The position numbers and the translations under genes were made by a program. Under the pieces are notes generated by a model. It was not told the DNA's origin. It ran no database searches and saw only the letters and a list, made by a program, of their open reading frames with translations. This document shows positions 31,323 to 43,384 of a stretch of DNA of 64,000 nucleotides, piece by piece. The stretch's first letter is position 1, and every line of letters starts with the position of its first letter. Origin of the DNA: Dama dama (taxonomy: Eukaryota; Chordata; Mammalia; Artiodactyla; Cervidae); assembly GCF_033118175.1 (NCBI RefSeq), contig NC_083689.1, positions 24,348,501 to 24,412,500 on the forward strand, given 5' to 3'.

Positions 31323-31841
31323 TGGGCAATTAAATTCTTGAAACTCCTTTGTAGTTTCTTAGAGAAGCATGGTTGGGCCTGGTCTCCATGACTTTGGAAC
31401 TTCCTGGAGCTTTCTAGACGGGATGGTTCCCAGGACAGTTGTGTGATTGCAGGGTGTGGACACGAACTTCTCTTTCCATTGCTCCCCTACAGGTGGCTGT
31501 GTCTTCACAGCCCAAGGATGATCAGCCGAGCTGTGTCTTTGTTCTGGGAAGGTTTGTCTTCTTCAGTCTTCTGTCCTTGATGATGTCAAGGTTCACCATG
31601 TTCAATGCTCACTTCAGTAGCTCTGGACCTCACTTTTCACCACTTCTCTCTCATGCTGTCCTTGGGCATGGCCTCTCTTTCTCTCTTCAGGGTCTAGAAG
31701 AAAGGTGGGTGACTTGTCCCAGCCGCTCAGTTCCCGCCATCTCCTCTTCCATCCTGTGACGTTGCTTCTTGTCCCACTAGCTGGCAGGCAGGGGGGCTGG
31801 TGGGCCGCTCTGAGACTCTTCTAGGAAAAGTACTAGTTCTC

Positions 31842-32095
31842 CTGGTGGGTGCGGACGTGTCTGACTCTTTGCAACCCCATGGACAGTAGCCCACCAGGTT
31901 CCTCTGTCCATGGGATATTCTAGGCAAGAATACTGGAATGGGTTGCCACTTCCTTCTCCAGGGGATCTTCCCCGACCCGGGGATCAAATCTGAGTCTCCT
32001 GAGTTTCTTGTTTTTCTTTTCTTTTCTCTTCTTCATTTTTGTCCTGCGTTTCTTGCATTGGCAGGCAGATTCTTTACCACTGTGCCACCTGGGAA
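31842..32095 (-). mobile_element. Bov-tA SINE with internal 45-bp insertion
   Basis: Reverse Bov-tA bounded by the direct repeat agttctcct (near 31833 and 32098). Between the B-box and the head lies a pyrimidine-rich insertion flanked by gtttcttg at 32003-32010 and 32048-32055. Confidence 0.8.
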
Positions 32096-32139
32096 GCAAG
32101 TTCTCCTAGAGAACCTTGCAAAGGGAAAAAGTCTTACTG

Positions 32140-32600
32140 CTTATTTCTTAAATGGAGGTACAATTGCCACATCATAAAACTCAGCCAGTTTAGCACACAC
32201 TTCAGTTTTTTTGTAAGTTTATGAGTTTTGCAACCATCTCCATAAACCTGACTTAGAACCTTCCAGTACTCCAGTAAGACCTCCATCCCCATGAGCAGTC
32301 ACCCCCACCCCCTCCCTAGCCCCTGACCACCAAGAACCCACTCTCTGTGTCTGTGGATCAGCCTGTTCTGGGCATTTCTCATCAGTGGAATCATACCCTG
32401 CGTGTCCTGTGTCTGCTTCTCTCACTGCATGTCGTGTTCTCAGGGTCTGTCCACGTGATAGTGAGTGTCAGGGCTTCTCCTTTTCATGGCTGAGTGACAT
32501 TCCCGTGTGAAAGGACACATGTGTTTATCTGTTCACTTGTTGGTGGACATCTGGGCTGCTCCTGCATTTTGGCGGTGAAGAATCGGTCTGCTGTGTCAAT
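32140..32600 (-). mobile_element. Old L1 (L1M-type) fragment
   Basis: 'caaccatctccataaacctg', 'ctgttctgggcatttctcat', 'ggaatcataccctgcgtgtc'. It corresponds to the same L1 region as 41230-41860. Confidence 0.7.
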
Positions 32601-33464
32601 GGCTTCTTTCCTGAGCATTTGACAGCCCTCCAAACTAAAGCTCCATAGTGGGGGGTCGTTCAGGCATGAGCCTTCTGGTTCTCTTTCTCTTTCTCTTGTC
32701 TGCATTTCTTCCCTCATTGAGTTAAATGCTTCCCTGTTTCTTGCTCAGAATATCCCAGCCGGCAGATGAGCCTCTAGTCTCTCCTGCTCTGGTGGGTTGA
32801 CCCTCACCCCCACCATAACCAGAATCTTCTGTCTGAAACTGAGATTGGTTCATCATTTTCCCTGCCATCTTCATCAACTCATCACCCACTCGACAAAATC
32901 AAATTGCTCCCCATGTGGGGAGTCGGCCCCACCCCACCTTTGGGCTGACCTTCACTTTGACTCCAGGAACGGCCCCTCCCACTCTGCCCACCCAGCGCAT
33001 GCCCTCAGCTTTCCTGGATGGTGCAGTTTGCTGTCTCCTTTGTCTGAAACCTTCCTTCCTTCCTTCCTCTCCCCAACAAAGGCTGGTTGTGTGCCTATTT
33101 TAAGCTTCAGACCGGGTGCCAGGCGCCGGGAGCACCACGTGAATGAAACGCTTGTGTGTGTGCGGGGGGCGGTGTGGAGACGGGCCCCTGGGGCCATCCT
33201 GTCCCTGGCCCGGCTCTCTGAGTCAGGGTCCCTGGAGGGTGGTGGGGCTGGGGGCCCAGGGCTGTGTATTTCATTACCTTCCCAGGTGTTCAGTGAGAGG
33301 AAGCAGTCTTTCAGGGCACAGAGATGTGGGGGTGACACCTGTGCCCAGGACATCGAGGGAAGAGGCCAGAGAGGTCTGTGCTGAGAAGTTTGCTAGGAGA
33401 CAGGTTGGGGTGAGGATGCAGTCATCATGGGCAAAGTCTTCCTCCTCCCCAGCACTCTGGACAG

Positions 33465-33560
33465 CAGGCCTGGTCATCCTGTCTGGGGGGGCCCTCCTGG
33501 GCATCGTGCCTGTGGAGCAGCCTCCCAGCCCCTGCCCCCTGCATGCCAGATGCAGTGCCA
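33465..33560 (-). mobile_element. Possible MER20-like remnant
   Basis: 'gggggggccctcctgggcat' and 'tggagcagcctcccagcccc' resemble the left part of a MER20 copy only. Confidence 0.3.
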
Positions 33561-34084
33561 AGGGAGAAAGACTGATTTGTAGAAATTTCTCCTTTTTTGG
33601 AATTTCTGAAAGTTAACTGTTTGGAGATGATAAAATACAAAAAAGTGACCCATCTTTGCTGCATGACAATTAGTTGAGAGTCTGCTTTTCATAACCATGG
33701 GTGTGGGTGGGTGTGTACTTGTGTTTTCCGCGCCTCTGTGCTGACATGAGGAGGTGCCAGGGGGAGGGGCCAGGTGAATCTGGGATGCAAATGAATCTGC
33801 AGCCTGCCTGGTAGCTTCGTGATGGTGACCACTGGTCACATCTTGTCCTTTGTTGTCAAGGCCATGACCTTGGCCCCTGCCTTCTTAAGAAACCCCTTAA
33901 TTTAGTGGACTAAAAAGTCAAGAGAAATCAAAGACAGGAGGTGAATCGGGCCAAGTCCATGTAGCTCCCAGGCTGGACAGACAGGCGGTTGCTGGGGGAT
34001 GGGGCGGGGTGGGGGGAGGTTGAGAAATAATGCGCCAACCCTAGCAACCTTGTCTTTGGCTAATTGTGTGACTTTCCTGGGGCC

Positions 34085-34625
34085 CCCGTTACAAAGCACC
34101 ACAGACCACATGGCCTGAAGCAACAGAAATCTCTCTTTTCCCAGGCCTAAAGGTCAGAAGTCTGCAATCCTTGTGGACAGAGCCATGCTCCCCCTGGGGC
34201 CCCCAGATCAGGAGCTCTCTTGCCTCTTCCGGCTTCTGGAAGGTGGTGTGTGTGTGTGTATGTGTGTGCTCAGTCCCTCAGTCTTGTCCGACTCTTTGAG
34301 ACCCTTTGGACTGTAGCCTGCCAGGCTCCTCTGTCCATGGGATTTTCCAGGCAAGGATACTAGAGTGCGTTGCCATTTCCTTCTCCAGGGGATCTTCCTG
34401 AGCCAGGGATCAAACCCGCATCTCACTTCGTCTCCTGCATTGCAATCAGAGTCTTTACCACTGAGCCAACTGGTAAAGTCAATTCTCTTTTCCTCTGAGA
34501 AGGGAAACCCTTCTGAAAGATGGTGGTTGCCAGCAACCCCTAGTGCCCGGTGGCTCACAGACATATTACTCTGGTCTCTGCCCATGTTGTCACATGGCCT
34601 TCACCCTATGTGTCTGTCAGAGAAA
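34085..34625 (-). repeat. MLT1-like LTR fragment, split by a SINE
   Basis: 'gttacaaagcaccacagacc', 'aaggtcagaagtctgcaatc' and, after the SINE, 'cccatgttgtcacatggcct' match reversed MLT1 order. Confidence 0.5.
34259..34482 (-). mobile_element. Bov-tA SINE with (GT) run at its end
   Basis: It follows a (GT)n stretch at 34244-34268, then 'ctcagtcttgtccgactctt', 'ggggatcttcctgagccagg' and 'ccactgagccaactgg'. Confidence 0.85.
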
Positions 34626-34629
34626 ACCC

Positions 34630-35575
34630 AGACCTGGACAGTAGTTACAACAGTAAAAACAAGAGTTTACCCAGAAATGATTGCAGTGGGGAAAAGAAAC
34701 CTCATTTTAGAACTGGGCTCCACTCTGAATACAGTGCAGACCAGTGGCAATGAGTAGCCAAGGAGCAGGTGAGGGTCAGGGGATGGAAGATTGCTAAGAG
34801 GAAGCACTGGGGGAATTCTGGATAAGGGATCGCTTAGATTCCGGGTGCAGACATTAGCTGGGGGAGGAGCTGAGGAGCACAGTGAAGTATGGGGGTGATC
34901 AGATGTAGAAACTGGTGGGAATCTCAGTCCATCAACTTAGCAGGATTCTTGTTGAAATTGTACAATGTAGAGATGAACATGGGACCCAAACGTCGAGGCC
35001 CCATTGAAAAGTTCAAGATAGCCTGAGTAGAACTGGTTAAGGAGAGAATCTGTATTAAGCCTCATGTGTGTCCACATTTCCCTCTTCTGAGAACGCCAGC
35101 TGTTGGGTCAGGGCCACCCTACTCTGTGTGACCTCTCTTTAGCTCAGTGGTACCGCCAGAGACACTATTTCCAGATCAGGTCCCATTCCCAGCCACCAGG
35201 CTTAGGAAGCGTGCTTATCTTTGGTGGAAGGGGTACACAGTGTACCCCATACCACCTAGAAAGGGGCCACCCTTGCAAGGTGAGAGTCAACTTTTTGGGG
35301 GCCCTCTGATCCTAGTTGCTAAATGCCCCCCAGCCCTGCTTCACCCCGTTCCCTCTTTCTCAACACCGGAAAAGTCAACGTTTGCACCATTGCACAGAAA
35401 ATGGAGAACTTGGGGCCAACTGGGCCCCTGGGAGGAAGTGGGAGTTTTCAGGTTCACTGGGACAGGGGGGTAGAGGAGGTCACAGGTGACCTTGCAGCCC
35501 CAGGGAAGTTCTTGGTTATTTGTCATCTGCAGGACACCTGTCTTGGCTGTCTTCCTGGTTGAAATGAAAGTATAA
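34630..35575. other. Unassigned intronic stretch
   Basis: No repeat family or exon recognised. Confidence 0.4.
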
Positions 35576-35578
35576 GTG

Positions 35579-35808
35579 TTAGTTGCTCAGTCGTGTCCAA
35601 AAAGCGTTAGTTGCTCGGTCTTGTCCGACTCTTTGTGACCCCATGGACTGTAACCCACCAGGCTCCTCTGTCCATGGAATTGTCAGGCAAGAATACCAGA
35701 GTGGGTTGCCATTTCTTCCTCCATGGGATCTTCCCAACCCAAGGATCAAACCCGGGTCTCCTGCATTGCAGGCAGATCCTTTACCATCTGAGCCACCAGG
35801 GAAGTCCC
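35579..35808 (-). mobile_element. Bov-tA SINE with duplicated 3' end
   Basis: 'gttagttgctcagtcgtgtcc' recurs as 'gttagttgctcggtcttgtcc' about 28 bases on. The rest is a well-preserved reverse Bov-tA ending 'gagccaccagggaagtcccc'. Confidence 0.85.
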
Positions 35809-35929
35809 CTTCCAGGTTGTGCAGATCCAATGAATCATCTCCAGAAGGAGGCGGGGGGAGTTCTCTGTAAACATGAGCTGTTGTTGTTATTGACATGGTG
35901 GTTTTGATTAAGGCAAGGTCTCTCCTCCT

Positions 35930-36112
35930 TGGCACTGAGGACTGCGAGACCAAGTCATCTGCTGTGGGGTCGTCCTGGGTGCTGTGGGGTGAGGGGCGGC
36001 CTCGCAGGCCTCCACCCATTCAGTGACAGGAGCACCTAGTCCCGAGGACCACAGATGCCCCAGTCATGGCCCAGCATCCCCTGGGAGGAGGCAGAATCAT
36101 CTTCTGATGGAA
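35930..36112 (-). mobile_element. MER20-like DNA transposon
   Basis: 'ccttggcactgaggactgcg', 'ggggtcgtcctgggtgctgt', 'cagcatcccctgggaggagg' and 'gcagaatcatcttctg'. Confidence 0.65.
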
Positions 36113-36189
36113 ACCATTGGCTAAACTATTTCTAATAAGATTTTATGATTCTATGATTGCACTAAAGTAAGAAGATATTTTTCCATAAA

Positions 36190-36463
36190 TAATTTTATTT
36201 ATTTATTTTTGGCTGTACTGGGTCTCCTTGCTGTGAGCAGGCTTTGCCTAGTTGCGGAGAGCGGGGACCACTCTCTAGTTGCCATGTGCAGGCTTCTCTT
36301 TGTGGTGGCTTCTCTTGTTTGCGAAGGCGTGGGGACTTCAGTAGCTGTGGCGCATGGAGTTAGTTGCTCCGAAGTATGTGGGCTCTCCCCGGATCAGGGA
36401 TTGAGCCCATGTCCCCTGCATTGGCATGTGAATTCTTATCCATTGTGCTAACAGGGAAGTTCG
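36190..36463 (-). mobile_element. CHR-type SINE (long form)
   Basis: 'tttttggctgtactgggtct', 'tagttgcggagagcgggg', 'ttgcatgtccc'-type middle and 'gtgctaacagggaagttc' end. Confidence 0.85.
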
Positions 36464-36474
36464 ATTTTTTTTTT

Positions 36475-36790
36475 TTTTTAATAAACTTTATTTTTTAGAG
36501 CAGTTTTAAGTTCACAGCAAAACTGAGCAGAAGGAACAGAGGTTTCCCCGTATGCCCCTACCCGCCACCTGTACACAGCCTCCTCATCATCAAAATTCCC
36601 CACCAGTGGGACATTCATTATAATCAATAGACCTACATGGGCCTGTCATTATCACCCAATGTCAGTAGTTGACCAGAGGGTTCATTCTTGGTCTTGTATG
36701 TTGTATGCATTGAGACAGATGTACACTGACATGAATCCACCATGAGAGAACAGTTTCACTGCCCTGAAAATCTTCTATGCTCTGCCAATT
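36475..36790 (-). mobile_element. Old L1 fragment
   Basis: 'gcagttttaagttcacagca', 'ccccaccagtgggacattca', 'tgtcattatcacccaatgtc' and 'cagtttcactgccctgaaaa' follow old L1 order. Confidence 0.6.
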
Positions 36791-36983
36791 CATCGCTCTC
36801 TCCCCAGTATTTTGTTTTTGTGGGAAAGGAGCTAAGAACAACTTAGTAACTTCGAGTGCCTGTTGGGAAAGGTCTAACTCTATACCGTGTGGAGTTTTAC
36901 ATGAATCATTCCTCTACATTCTCCACTCCCCAAAGCTGTGCTGTCCAACAGAAACAGGGCTGAGCCTCAAATGTCATTTTATT

Positions 36984-37115
36984 ATTTTTTTATTTTTTTT
37001 CACTTTGAATTTTTTTTTTTATTATTATTATTTTTTTTTTCCAGTGGGTTTTGTCATACATTGATATGAATCAGCCATGGATTTACATGTATTCCCAATC
37101 CCGATCCCCCCTCCC
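36984..37115 (-). mobile_element. Ruminant L1 3' end, short and young-looking
   Basis: Reverse-oriented 'tttgtcatacattgatatg', 'aatcagccatggatttacat' and 'ccgatcccccctccc'. The direct repeat tcattttatt at 36974-36983 and 37116-37125 marks a 10-bp target-site duplication around this 5'-truncated copy. Confidence 0.85.
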
Positions 37116-37125
37116 TCATTTTATT

Positions 37126-37430
37126 TTTAAAAAGTTTATTTTGTTGAAGTATAGTTGATTTACAATGTTGTGTCAATTCCTGCTGTATAGCTAAGTGATG
37201 CAGTTATACATATATATATATATATATATATTATTTTTCATATTCTTTTCCATTATGGTTTACCACAGGATATTGAATAGAGTTCCCTGGTCTGTGCAAT
37301 AGGACCTTGTTTTTTATCCATCCTATATATAATAGTTTGCATCTGCTCACCCCAAACTCCCAATCCTTCCTTCCCCCATCCCTCTCCTCCTTGGCAACCA
37401 CATGTCTATTCTCTATGTCAGTCATAATTT
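37126..37430 (-). mobile_element. Ruminant L1 3' end
   Basis: 'gttgatttacaatgttgtg', 'aggatattgaatagagttcc', 'cctccttggcaaccacatgt'. It contains a (TA)10 run at 37210-37231. Confidence 0.8.
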
Positions 37431-37885
37431 TATTTTTTAATACTTTTATTGACGTCTCATCCTCTGTTGCCCTCTTCTCCTCTTGCTCTCAAATCTTTCC
37501 CAGCATCAGGGTCTTTTCCAGTGAGTCAACTCTTCACATCAGGTAGCCAAAGCATTAAAGCTTCAGCTTTAGCATCAGTCTTTCCAGTGAATATTCAGGG
37601 TTGATTTCCTTTAGGACTGACTGGTTTCCTTTAGGATTGATCTCCTTGCTGTCCAAAGGACTCTCAAGAGTCTTTTCCAGCACCATAGTTCAAAAGCATC
37701 AGTTCTCTGGTGCTCAGCCTTCTTTATGGTTCCATTCTTGCATCTGTACATTGACTACTGGAAAAAACCATAGATTTGGCTATGTGGACCTTTGTCAACA
37801 AAGTGATGTCTCTGCTTTTTAATACACTGTCTAGGTTTGTCATAGCTTTTCTTCCAAGGAGCAAGCAGTGTTGCCTCTGATGCTA
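37431..37885 (-). mobile_element. BovB LINE fragment
   Basis: 'tcatcctctgttgccctctt', 'cacatcaggtagccaaagca', 'ccagtgaatattcagggttg' and 'gtctaggtttgtcatagctt' are BovB 3' ORF2 sequence in reverse. The extreme 3' end is missing. Confidence 0.9.
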
Positions 37886-38657
37886 CCTAGTTAGGAGCTT
37901 GGATTCCCATAGCCTTCTGGGTGGGCAGGGGTTAATGATTTGGGAACAGATGTATGGAATGATTATATTTCCCATAGCATCGTGCCCTACTGAGATGGAT
38001 CACTGGTTTTCTCTAGTGTCTCGAATTGTGAGAGACATGCATCTTAGAAATGACAGGCTCTTAGATTTGATGAACTGTGGCTTCTGATAGCTCAGAAAGA
38101 GGTCATATTTTAAAACATCAATTATATTTATTACAACATTCTTTAAAAATGTACAAATGTGAAACTTTGTTTATAAATGTCTGTGCTCATAGCTTTTACA
38201 TTATAAATCCCCCAAAGTATGTAAAGTAAATTAAAACAGATGCAATGAACACATACTCAGTCAAACTCTTATAATGTCAGGCACTGGGTGTTTTGTAGAA
38301 TGATGTTCCAGGAGTCACAGTTTGCCAGGCGAAGCGTCCCAGAGCGAGCTTGGAAGAGGCCGGGTTGACATGAAAACTAAAGCTTCCTGCCCTTGGCTGG
38401 GCGCCCACAACAGGGTTCCTCGCTCAGCAACTGCTGAACTTAGCAACGCCTTTCTCTTTAGGTTGAGAAACTGACAGATTAATTCTTCCAGGCTGACTTT
38501 TAAATATTTGAGACAAGCATGAGAAATGGAATTTTTTTTCCCCTCAAATTGCTGCTTAATGAAATGCAGAGTTGTTTTTTACTTGAATGATCAATAGCAA
38601 TGGGGTTGGTGGGGCTCTGGGGATGAGCTGGGCATTTATTGTTTAAAAAAATAGATT

Positions 38658-38827
38658 GGCTTCTATCTCTCTTTGTCTTTGTCTCTCTGTCTCTCTTTTT
38701 CTGTCACTTTCTTCCTGTCTCTGTCTTTCTGTCTCCCTTTTTCTGTCTCTCACTCTCGCTGTCTCTCTGTCTCTCTGTGTATTTCTCTGTTTGTCTCTCT
38801 GTATCTCTCTGTCTCTCTTTCTCTCTT
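38658..38827 (+). repeat. (CTCTGT)n-type pyrimidine-rich simple repeat
   Basis: 170 bases almost wholly C and T with scattered G, built from tctctctgtctctc variants. The hydrophobic frames read from it are not genes. Confidence 0.9.
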
Positions 38828-38929
38828 ATTAGACATGTCCAGGAGCCTCTCTGGGACTGTGTGAAGAAAAACTGAAACATATCCAGTGCTGTTCACAAAC
38901 CTCAGGTGTGTGTTCAGGTTTGGGGTGAT

Positions 38930-39060
38930 GAAAGACAGGGGGCCAGTGTTCTGGAAACTTGGGTTCCAGTCTCAGCTCCATCTCTGATTTCCAAACTGTC
39001 AAAGTCCCCCCACTCCTCTGGGCCTCCACTTCCCTCGCTGTGAAATGGGTGCAGGATGAG
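38930..39060 (-). repeat. MIR-like fragment
   Basis: 'ggttccagtctcagctccat' and 'tccctcgctgtgaaatgggt' match MIR. Confidence 0.55.
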
Positions 39061-39157
39061 CTGGTACCCACACCCGCTGCTCTGGTACCACCACTAGCAT
39101 CCCACATGTCGTCTCTAGGAAAGATAGTGGACTGAGTTTTGAGACCTATTTCTTTTC

Positions 39158-39392
39158 TTTTTTTAATTTTATTGAAGGATAGCTAACTTACAGTGTTGCG
39201 TTCATCTCTGCTGTACGGCAAAGTGACTCAGCTGTAACGTATACATTCTCGCTCACATTCCTTCCCGTTATAGATTATTTCAGGATATTGAATACAGTTC
39301 CCTGTGCTCTACAGTAGGACCTTGTGTATTTGTCCTATATATGCTAGTTTGTATCTATCTGCTAATCCAAAACTCCTTGTTTCCTTTTTCTT
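39158..39392 (-). mobile_element. Ruminant L1 3' end
   Basis: 'gatagctaacttacagtgtt', 'gctgtacggcaaagtgactc', 'cagttccctgtgctctacag'. Confidence 0.8.
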
Positions 39393-39394
39393 TA

Positions 39395-40018
39395 AATTAA
39401 CTTTTTATCTTGGACTAATTGCACATGTCCAGAAGGGTCACAGAGGTAGTAGAGACGATCCCGGTTGCCCTCCGCCCAGTCCCTCCCACCCCAGCACCCT
39501 TCCTCCCTAGAGCGCCTTGGCCACCCCCGAGAACTCAGTGCGGGTGCATCACCACCGACTCAGGCCCGCACTAGGTTTGGATTTCACTGGCTTCCCCTGA
39601 TGTCCTTTTCTGCCCCAGCCCCGCTCCAGGATCCCACGTGACATTCAGTCGTCACATTTCCTTAGCCGCTCTGAGTGGTGACAGTTCTCTGACTTTCCTT
39701 TTCATGCCTGGACAGCCGTGAGGAGGCCGGGTCAGGAGTTTTGCAAGACATCTCTCCGTCTGGGTTTGTGTGATGCTTTTCTCATGATTAGATCAAAGTC
39801 GTGGGTTTGGGAAAGAACACACCGAGCTAAGTGCCTTCTCAACACGTTCCAGTGTCCCTGACACCCACATGGCTTCACCCAGATGTTAACCTTGATTACC
39901 TGTCCCCCCCCCCCCAGGGTACATAGAGGCCTGGGTTAGTCTCCTCAGACCCCCAGAACACCTCAGTGTGTTCCCAGTCCGATGCCAGATCCTTCACCCT
40001 CTGTGCTGAGAACTTTAA
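39395..40018 (-). mobile_element. Old L1 fragment (L1M5-like)
   Basis: 'aggatcccacgtgacattca', 'cgtcacatttccttagccgc', 'ctcatgattagatcaaagtc'. The same region recurs at 52720-53440 and 58590-59500. A poly(C) run sits at about 39905-39917. Confidence 0.6.
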
Positions 40019-40021
40019 AAA

Positions 40022-40196
40022 AAAAAAATTTATTTATTTATTGGGCTGCCTTAGGTCTTAGTTGCCGTATGTGGGGTCCTCCATCTTCATTGCAGCAAGC
40101 GAGACCTTTAATTGTAGCATGTGGGATCTAGTTCCCTGACCAGGCTACTTGCATTGGGAGCATAGAGTCTTAGCCACTGGACCACTGGGAAAGTCC
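40022..40196 (-). mobile_element. CHR-type SINE
   Basis: 'ttattgggctgccttaggtc', 'gcatgtgggatctagttccc', 'ccactgggaaagtcct'. Confidence 0.8.
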
Positions 40197-40519
40197 TTGC
40201 GCTGTGAACTTTGCATACAGTCTTTGCAGCGTGATGTCAGCTTTCTCTTGGTTCAGTCGTACTCAATGAAGGCTGTGTTCCTGGAGATGAAACTGAGGAG
40301 TTGACAGCTCATCATCTGGCATGTGTGGCTGCAGACACTGAGGGATGTTGGGGAGACATGTCTTCATATTACTGTGAGACACATGGGCCCCACACATCCC
40401 AAATCCATGCATGAGGGTTGGGGGACTTGGGCTCATTGCTGGTGACTGAAATCCCAGTGGAAGCCTGCCTAAGGGTTCTGGCCCAGTTTTGGGAAGGTAC
40501 CATGTTCTGATCAAAGGAG

Positions 40520-40642
40520 GTGAGTGAAGTCACTCAGTTGTGTCCGACTCTTTGCGACCCCATGAACCATGAAGCCTACCAGGCTTCTCCATCCATGGGA
40601 TTTTCCAGGCAAGAGTACCAGAGTGGGTTGCCATTTCCCTCT
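40520..40642 (-). mobile_element. Bov-A SINE monomer with TSD
   Basis: Only the Bov-A body is present (reverse), from 'agtcactcagttgtgtccg' to 'ccatttccctctcc', without a tRNA-like head. The 11-bp direct repeat atcaaaggagg near 40509-40519 and 40643-40653 shows the headless unit inserted as such. Confidence 0.85.
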
Positions 40643-41229
40643 CCATCAAAGGAGGGGGAGCTTTGAAACCCCAGGGGAGAGTTTTGGCACAGGCAGCCCA
40701 AGACTTGGAAGCCCCGTGAAGCTGCTGCTGTTCCTACCCTCTCGCCCCGTCTCCCAGAGCCACACCCTGAGTGCTGGTTCACATGTGGGCAGAGTGTCTG
40801 GCCAAAGCAGAAGGCTGCTGGAAATCAGGCTGCTTTCTGGGGAGGTGTTTGGCGTGTCCTTTGAAAGTGAAACTGGGAGCCCCTGGGAGATGTTCTGAGA
40901 GAAGGCAGGCAGGAGTTGCCCCTGCTCTGGGGTTTGAATGGAACCCTTTGTTGAGTCAAAGCCTTTTTCTCAGCGGCCTCTTTACTCAGCCCACAACGGC
41001 GGGATGGTGCCAGGGGTGGTGCTGGTGACCATCCGTGCTGCCTGTCTCCTGTCGTCCTAAGGGAAGGCTCGGCTGGTCACAGTAGTTTCCGGAAATCAAA
41101 AATTAGTTTATCACACACCAGACACAGTCCACCTTTCTCCCCCCTCCCCCCACCCCCAGCCATCTCTCTGCTCAGCGCTGCATGAGTTTCCCAACTCACC
41201 TCCTTGCATCCACTTCAACCCACTCTGAT

Positions 41230-41860
41230 TTGCTTTGTTTTTTCATTGTGGTGAATTACGTGTCACATTAAATTCACGGCTTTAACTGTTTTTAAGTACA
41301 TTCACGCCATTATGCAACCATTCTCCCCCTGTCCTCCATCTACCCGGCACCTCTTCATCTTCTAAATTTGAAACTGTCCCTGTTAAACACTCACCGCACC
41401 ATCCCCTCCTGAGCCCCTGACCGTCGTGAACCCACTCCCTGTGTCTGTGGATCGGCCTGTTCTGGACGTTTCCCATCAGTGGAATCACACCCTGTGTGTC
41501 CTTCTGTGTCTGCTTCTCTCACTGAGCATCGTGTTCTCAGAGTCTGTCCACTTTCATAGTTTAGAGCAGAATCGTGTTCCATCATATGCGTCTGTTGTGT
41601 CTTGATGTCTTCATCTATCAGTGGGCACTTGGGGTGATTCCACTGTTAGGCTGCTGTGACTTGCGCTGCAGTGAACATCCATCTTCAGGTTTTTATGTCG
41701 ATGGTTGTTTTTAGTTCCCTCGGGTGGGTCCCCAGGAGTGGCATCGTGGGGCCGTCGTCTATTTTTAAACCTCTCGATTGTTTGTGCTTCTCTGCCTGGT
41801 GGGGTTTTCGTCCATTTGCTGCTTTTCTCTCAGCTCAGCCCTGGGGTCTTTGGAAGGATG
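41230..41860 (-). mobile_element. Old L1 (L1M-type) fragment
   Basis: 'tttttaagtacattcacgcc', 'aaatttgaaactgtccctgt', 'ggaatcacaccctgtgtgtc', 'gggcacttggggtgattcca'. Confidence 0.7.
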
Positions 41861-42389
41861 TGAGTTTTTCTGGCTGATGGCATTCATCCCCCATGCCCAC
41901 TCTCGTCCCCATCCTTGTTAACTGTGCAGCCAGCCCGTGGCAGCTTTCTCTGTACTGTCCATTTGTCTCCCTCCTGCATCTGGGGTCACACTCCTGCCTC
42001 TCCTGGCCTGGGATGCTCTCTGCTCTGACAAACACCACCTGCTTGCTGTTGACCCGCCCACCTCTCCACCGCACCCGGCCTCCACCTGCCCTCCTGCCCA
42101 GTGACGCCGCCCCGAACCCACTGGACTCTCGTTGGACTCCCAGCCACCTCTGCTCTGCAGTCACCAGGGGGCCTCACCCGGCTTTCTTTAGCCAGAGCTT
42201 CAGTTTTTGGTTGGTTGGTTTTATCTATAAAAGAGGCTCCTCTGTCAAGGGCGGTGGAGCAGACCACACAGAATGTATGTCTAGTAGCCAGCAGGTATGA
42301 AATAGGCAGAAAAAAATGGCTTTAAAAAAAAATTCAGACAAAAACATGGAGGGAAAAATCAGAAGCAAGCTGTGATAGAGTGATGGGGC
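41861..42389. other. Unassigned intronic stretch
   Basis: C-rich then A-rich sequence with no recognised feature. Confidence 0.4.
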
Positions 42390-42840
42390 CCCCAAGGGCG
42401 CCCCCATCCTGTTTCTTGAACACTGTGGACGCGTCACCTCATGGGACAGAGGGGACTTTGCAGGAGGGATTAACTTAAGTAAGGCCCCTGAGATGGGGAT
42501 GACCCTGGATTCCCCAGGAGGCCCAGTGTCATCACAGGGTCCTTATAAGAGGGAGGCAGGAGGGTCAGAGGCAGAGAGACAGGAGATGCTGCTCTGCTGG
42601 CTGTGAGGATGGAGGGAGGGGCCATGAGCCAGAGATGTGGCGCCTCTAGAAGCTGGAAAAGGCAAGACCTTGTACTCCCCTGGAGCCTCCGAAAAGACTA
42701 GCCCTGCCAACGCTTGGATTTACCCCTGTGAGGCCTGAGCCGGACTCCTGAACCCCAGAACTATGAGAGAATCAATGGGTGTGGTTTTAAGCCCTGAACT
42801 GGTGGCAGTTTGTTAGAGTAACTGCAGGAAACTGATGTGG
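42390..42840 (+). repeat. MLT1-like LTR
   Basis: 'ggactttgcaggagggatta', 'gggtccttataagagggagg', 'ctctagaagctggaaaaggc' and 'gcagtttgttagagtaactg' follow the MLT1-type LTR from start to end, almost full length. Confidence 0.65.
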
Positions 42841-43384
42841 TTTAGGGAACTACAGTGCAGATAAAGCTCTGTGTCCTCACAGCTTCTCATCTCGTTTCTG
42901 ATACATGATGCGGATCAAGAGCCTCCTGTCATGGGCTACACTGGACCCTAAAGGGCGGGTGGAATTCCCAACCACACACTTTCTACCGTGTCTGTGGCTG
43001 AGCCCATGATGCAGGATTCTATCCTGGACCCTCTTGGAGATGAACTTTCCATTTTAGTTACATCACCTGCATGTCTTTAGAGGGATTCTTATTCACTGAG
43101 CCCAGGTTGAATCCTCCAGAATGCTTTAGAGTTCTGGGGCTAATGTGATGCCTTCCTGTCCCCAGGGCTGCAGCTGCGCCTCTCTCCTCCTCCCCCTCCT
43201 CCTGCCTCAGGTCAAGGTTCCGGTGATGTGCTGGTTACTGTTGACTTGCATTTAACTTTGTGCATAGTGGTTCCCACCCAGGGCTGTATTGGCCCCAAGA
43301 GCACCCACCTGGGGTGCCCCTCTGGGGGTCTGTCTTCAGATAAGGAAACTGAGGCTCAGGACTGGGGAAGTGACACTCCAATGT

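Noticed and set aside
38639..38875. Hydrophobic Leu/Ser-rich small protein
   Set aside because: Translation of a CT-rich simple repeat.
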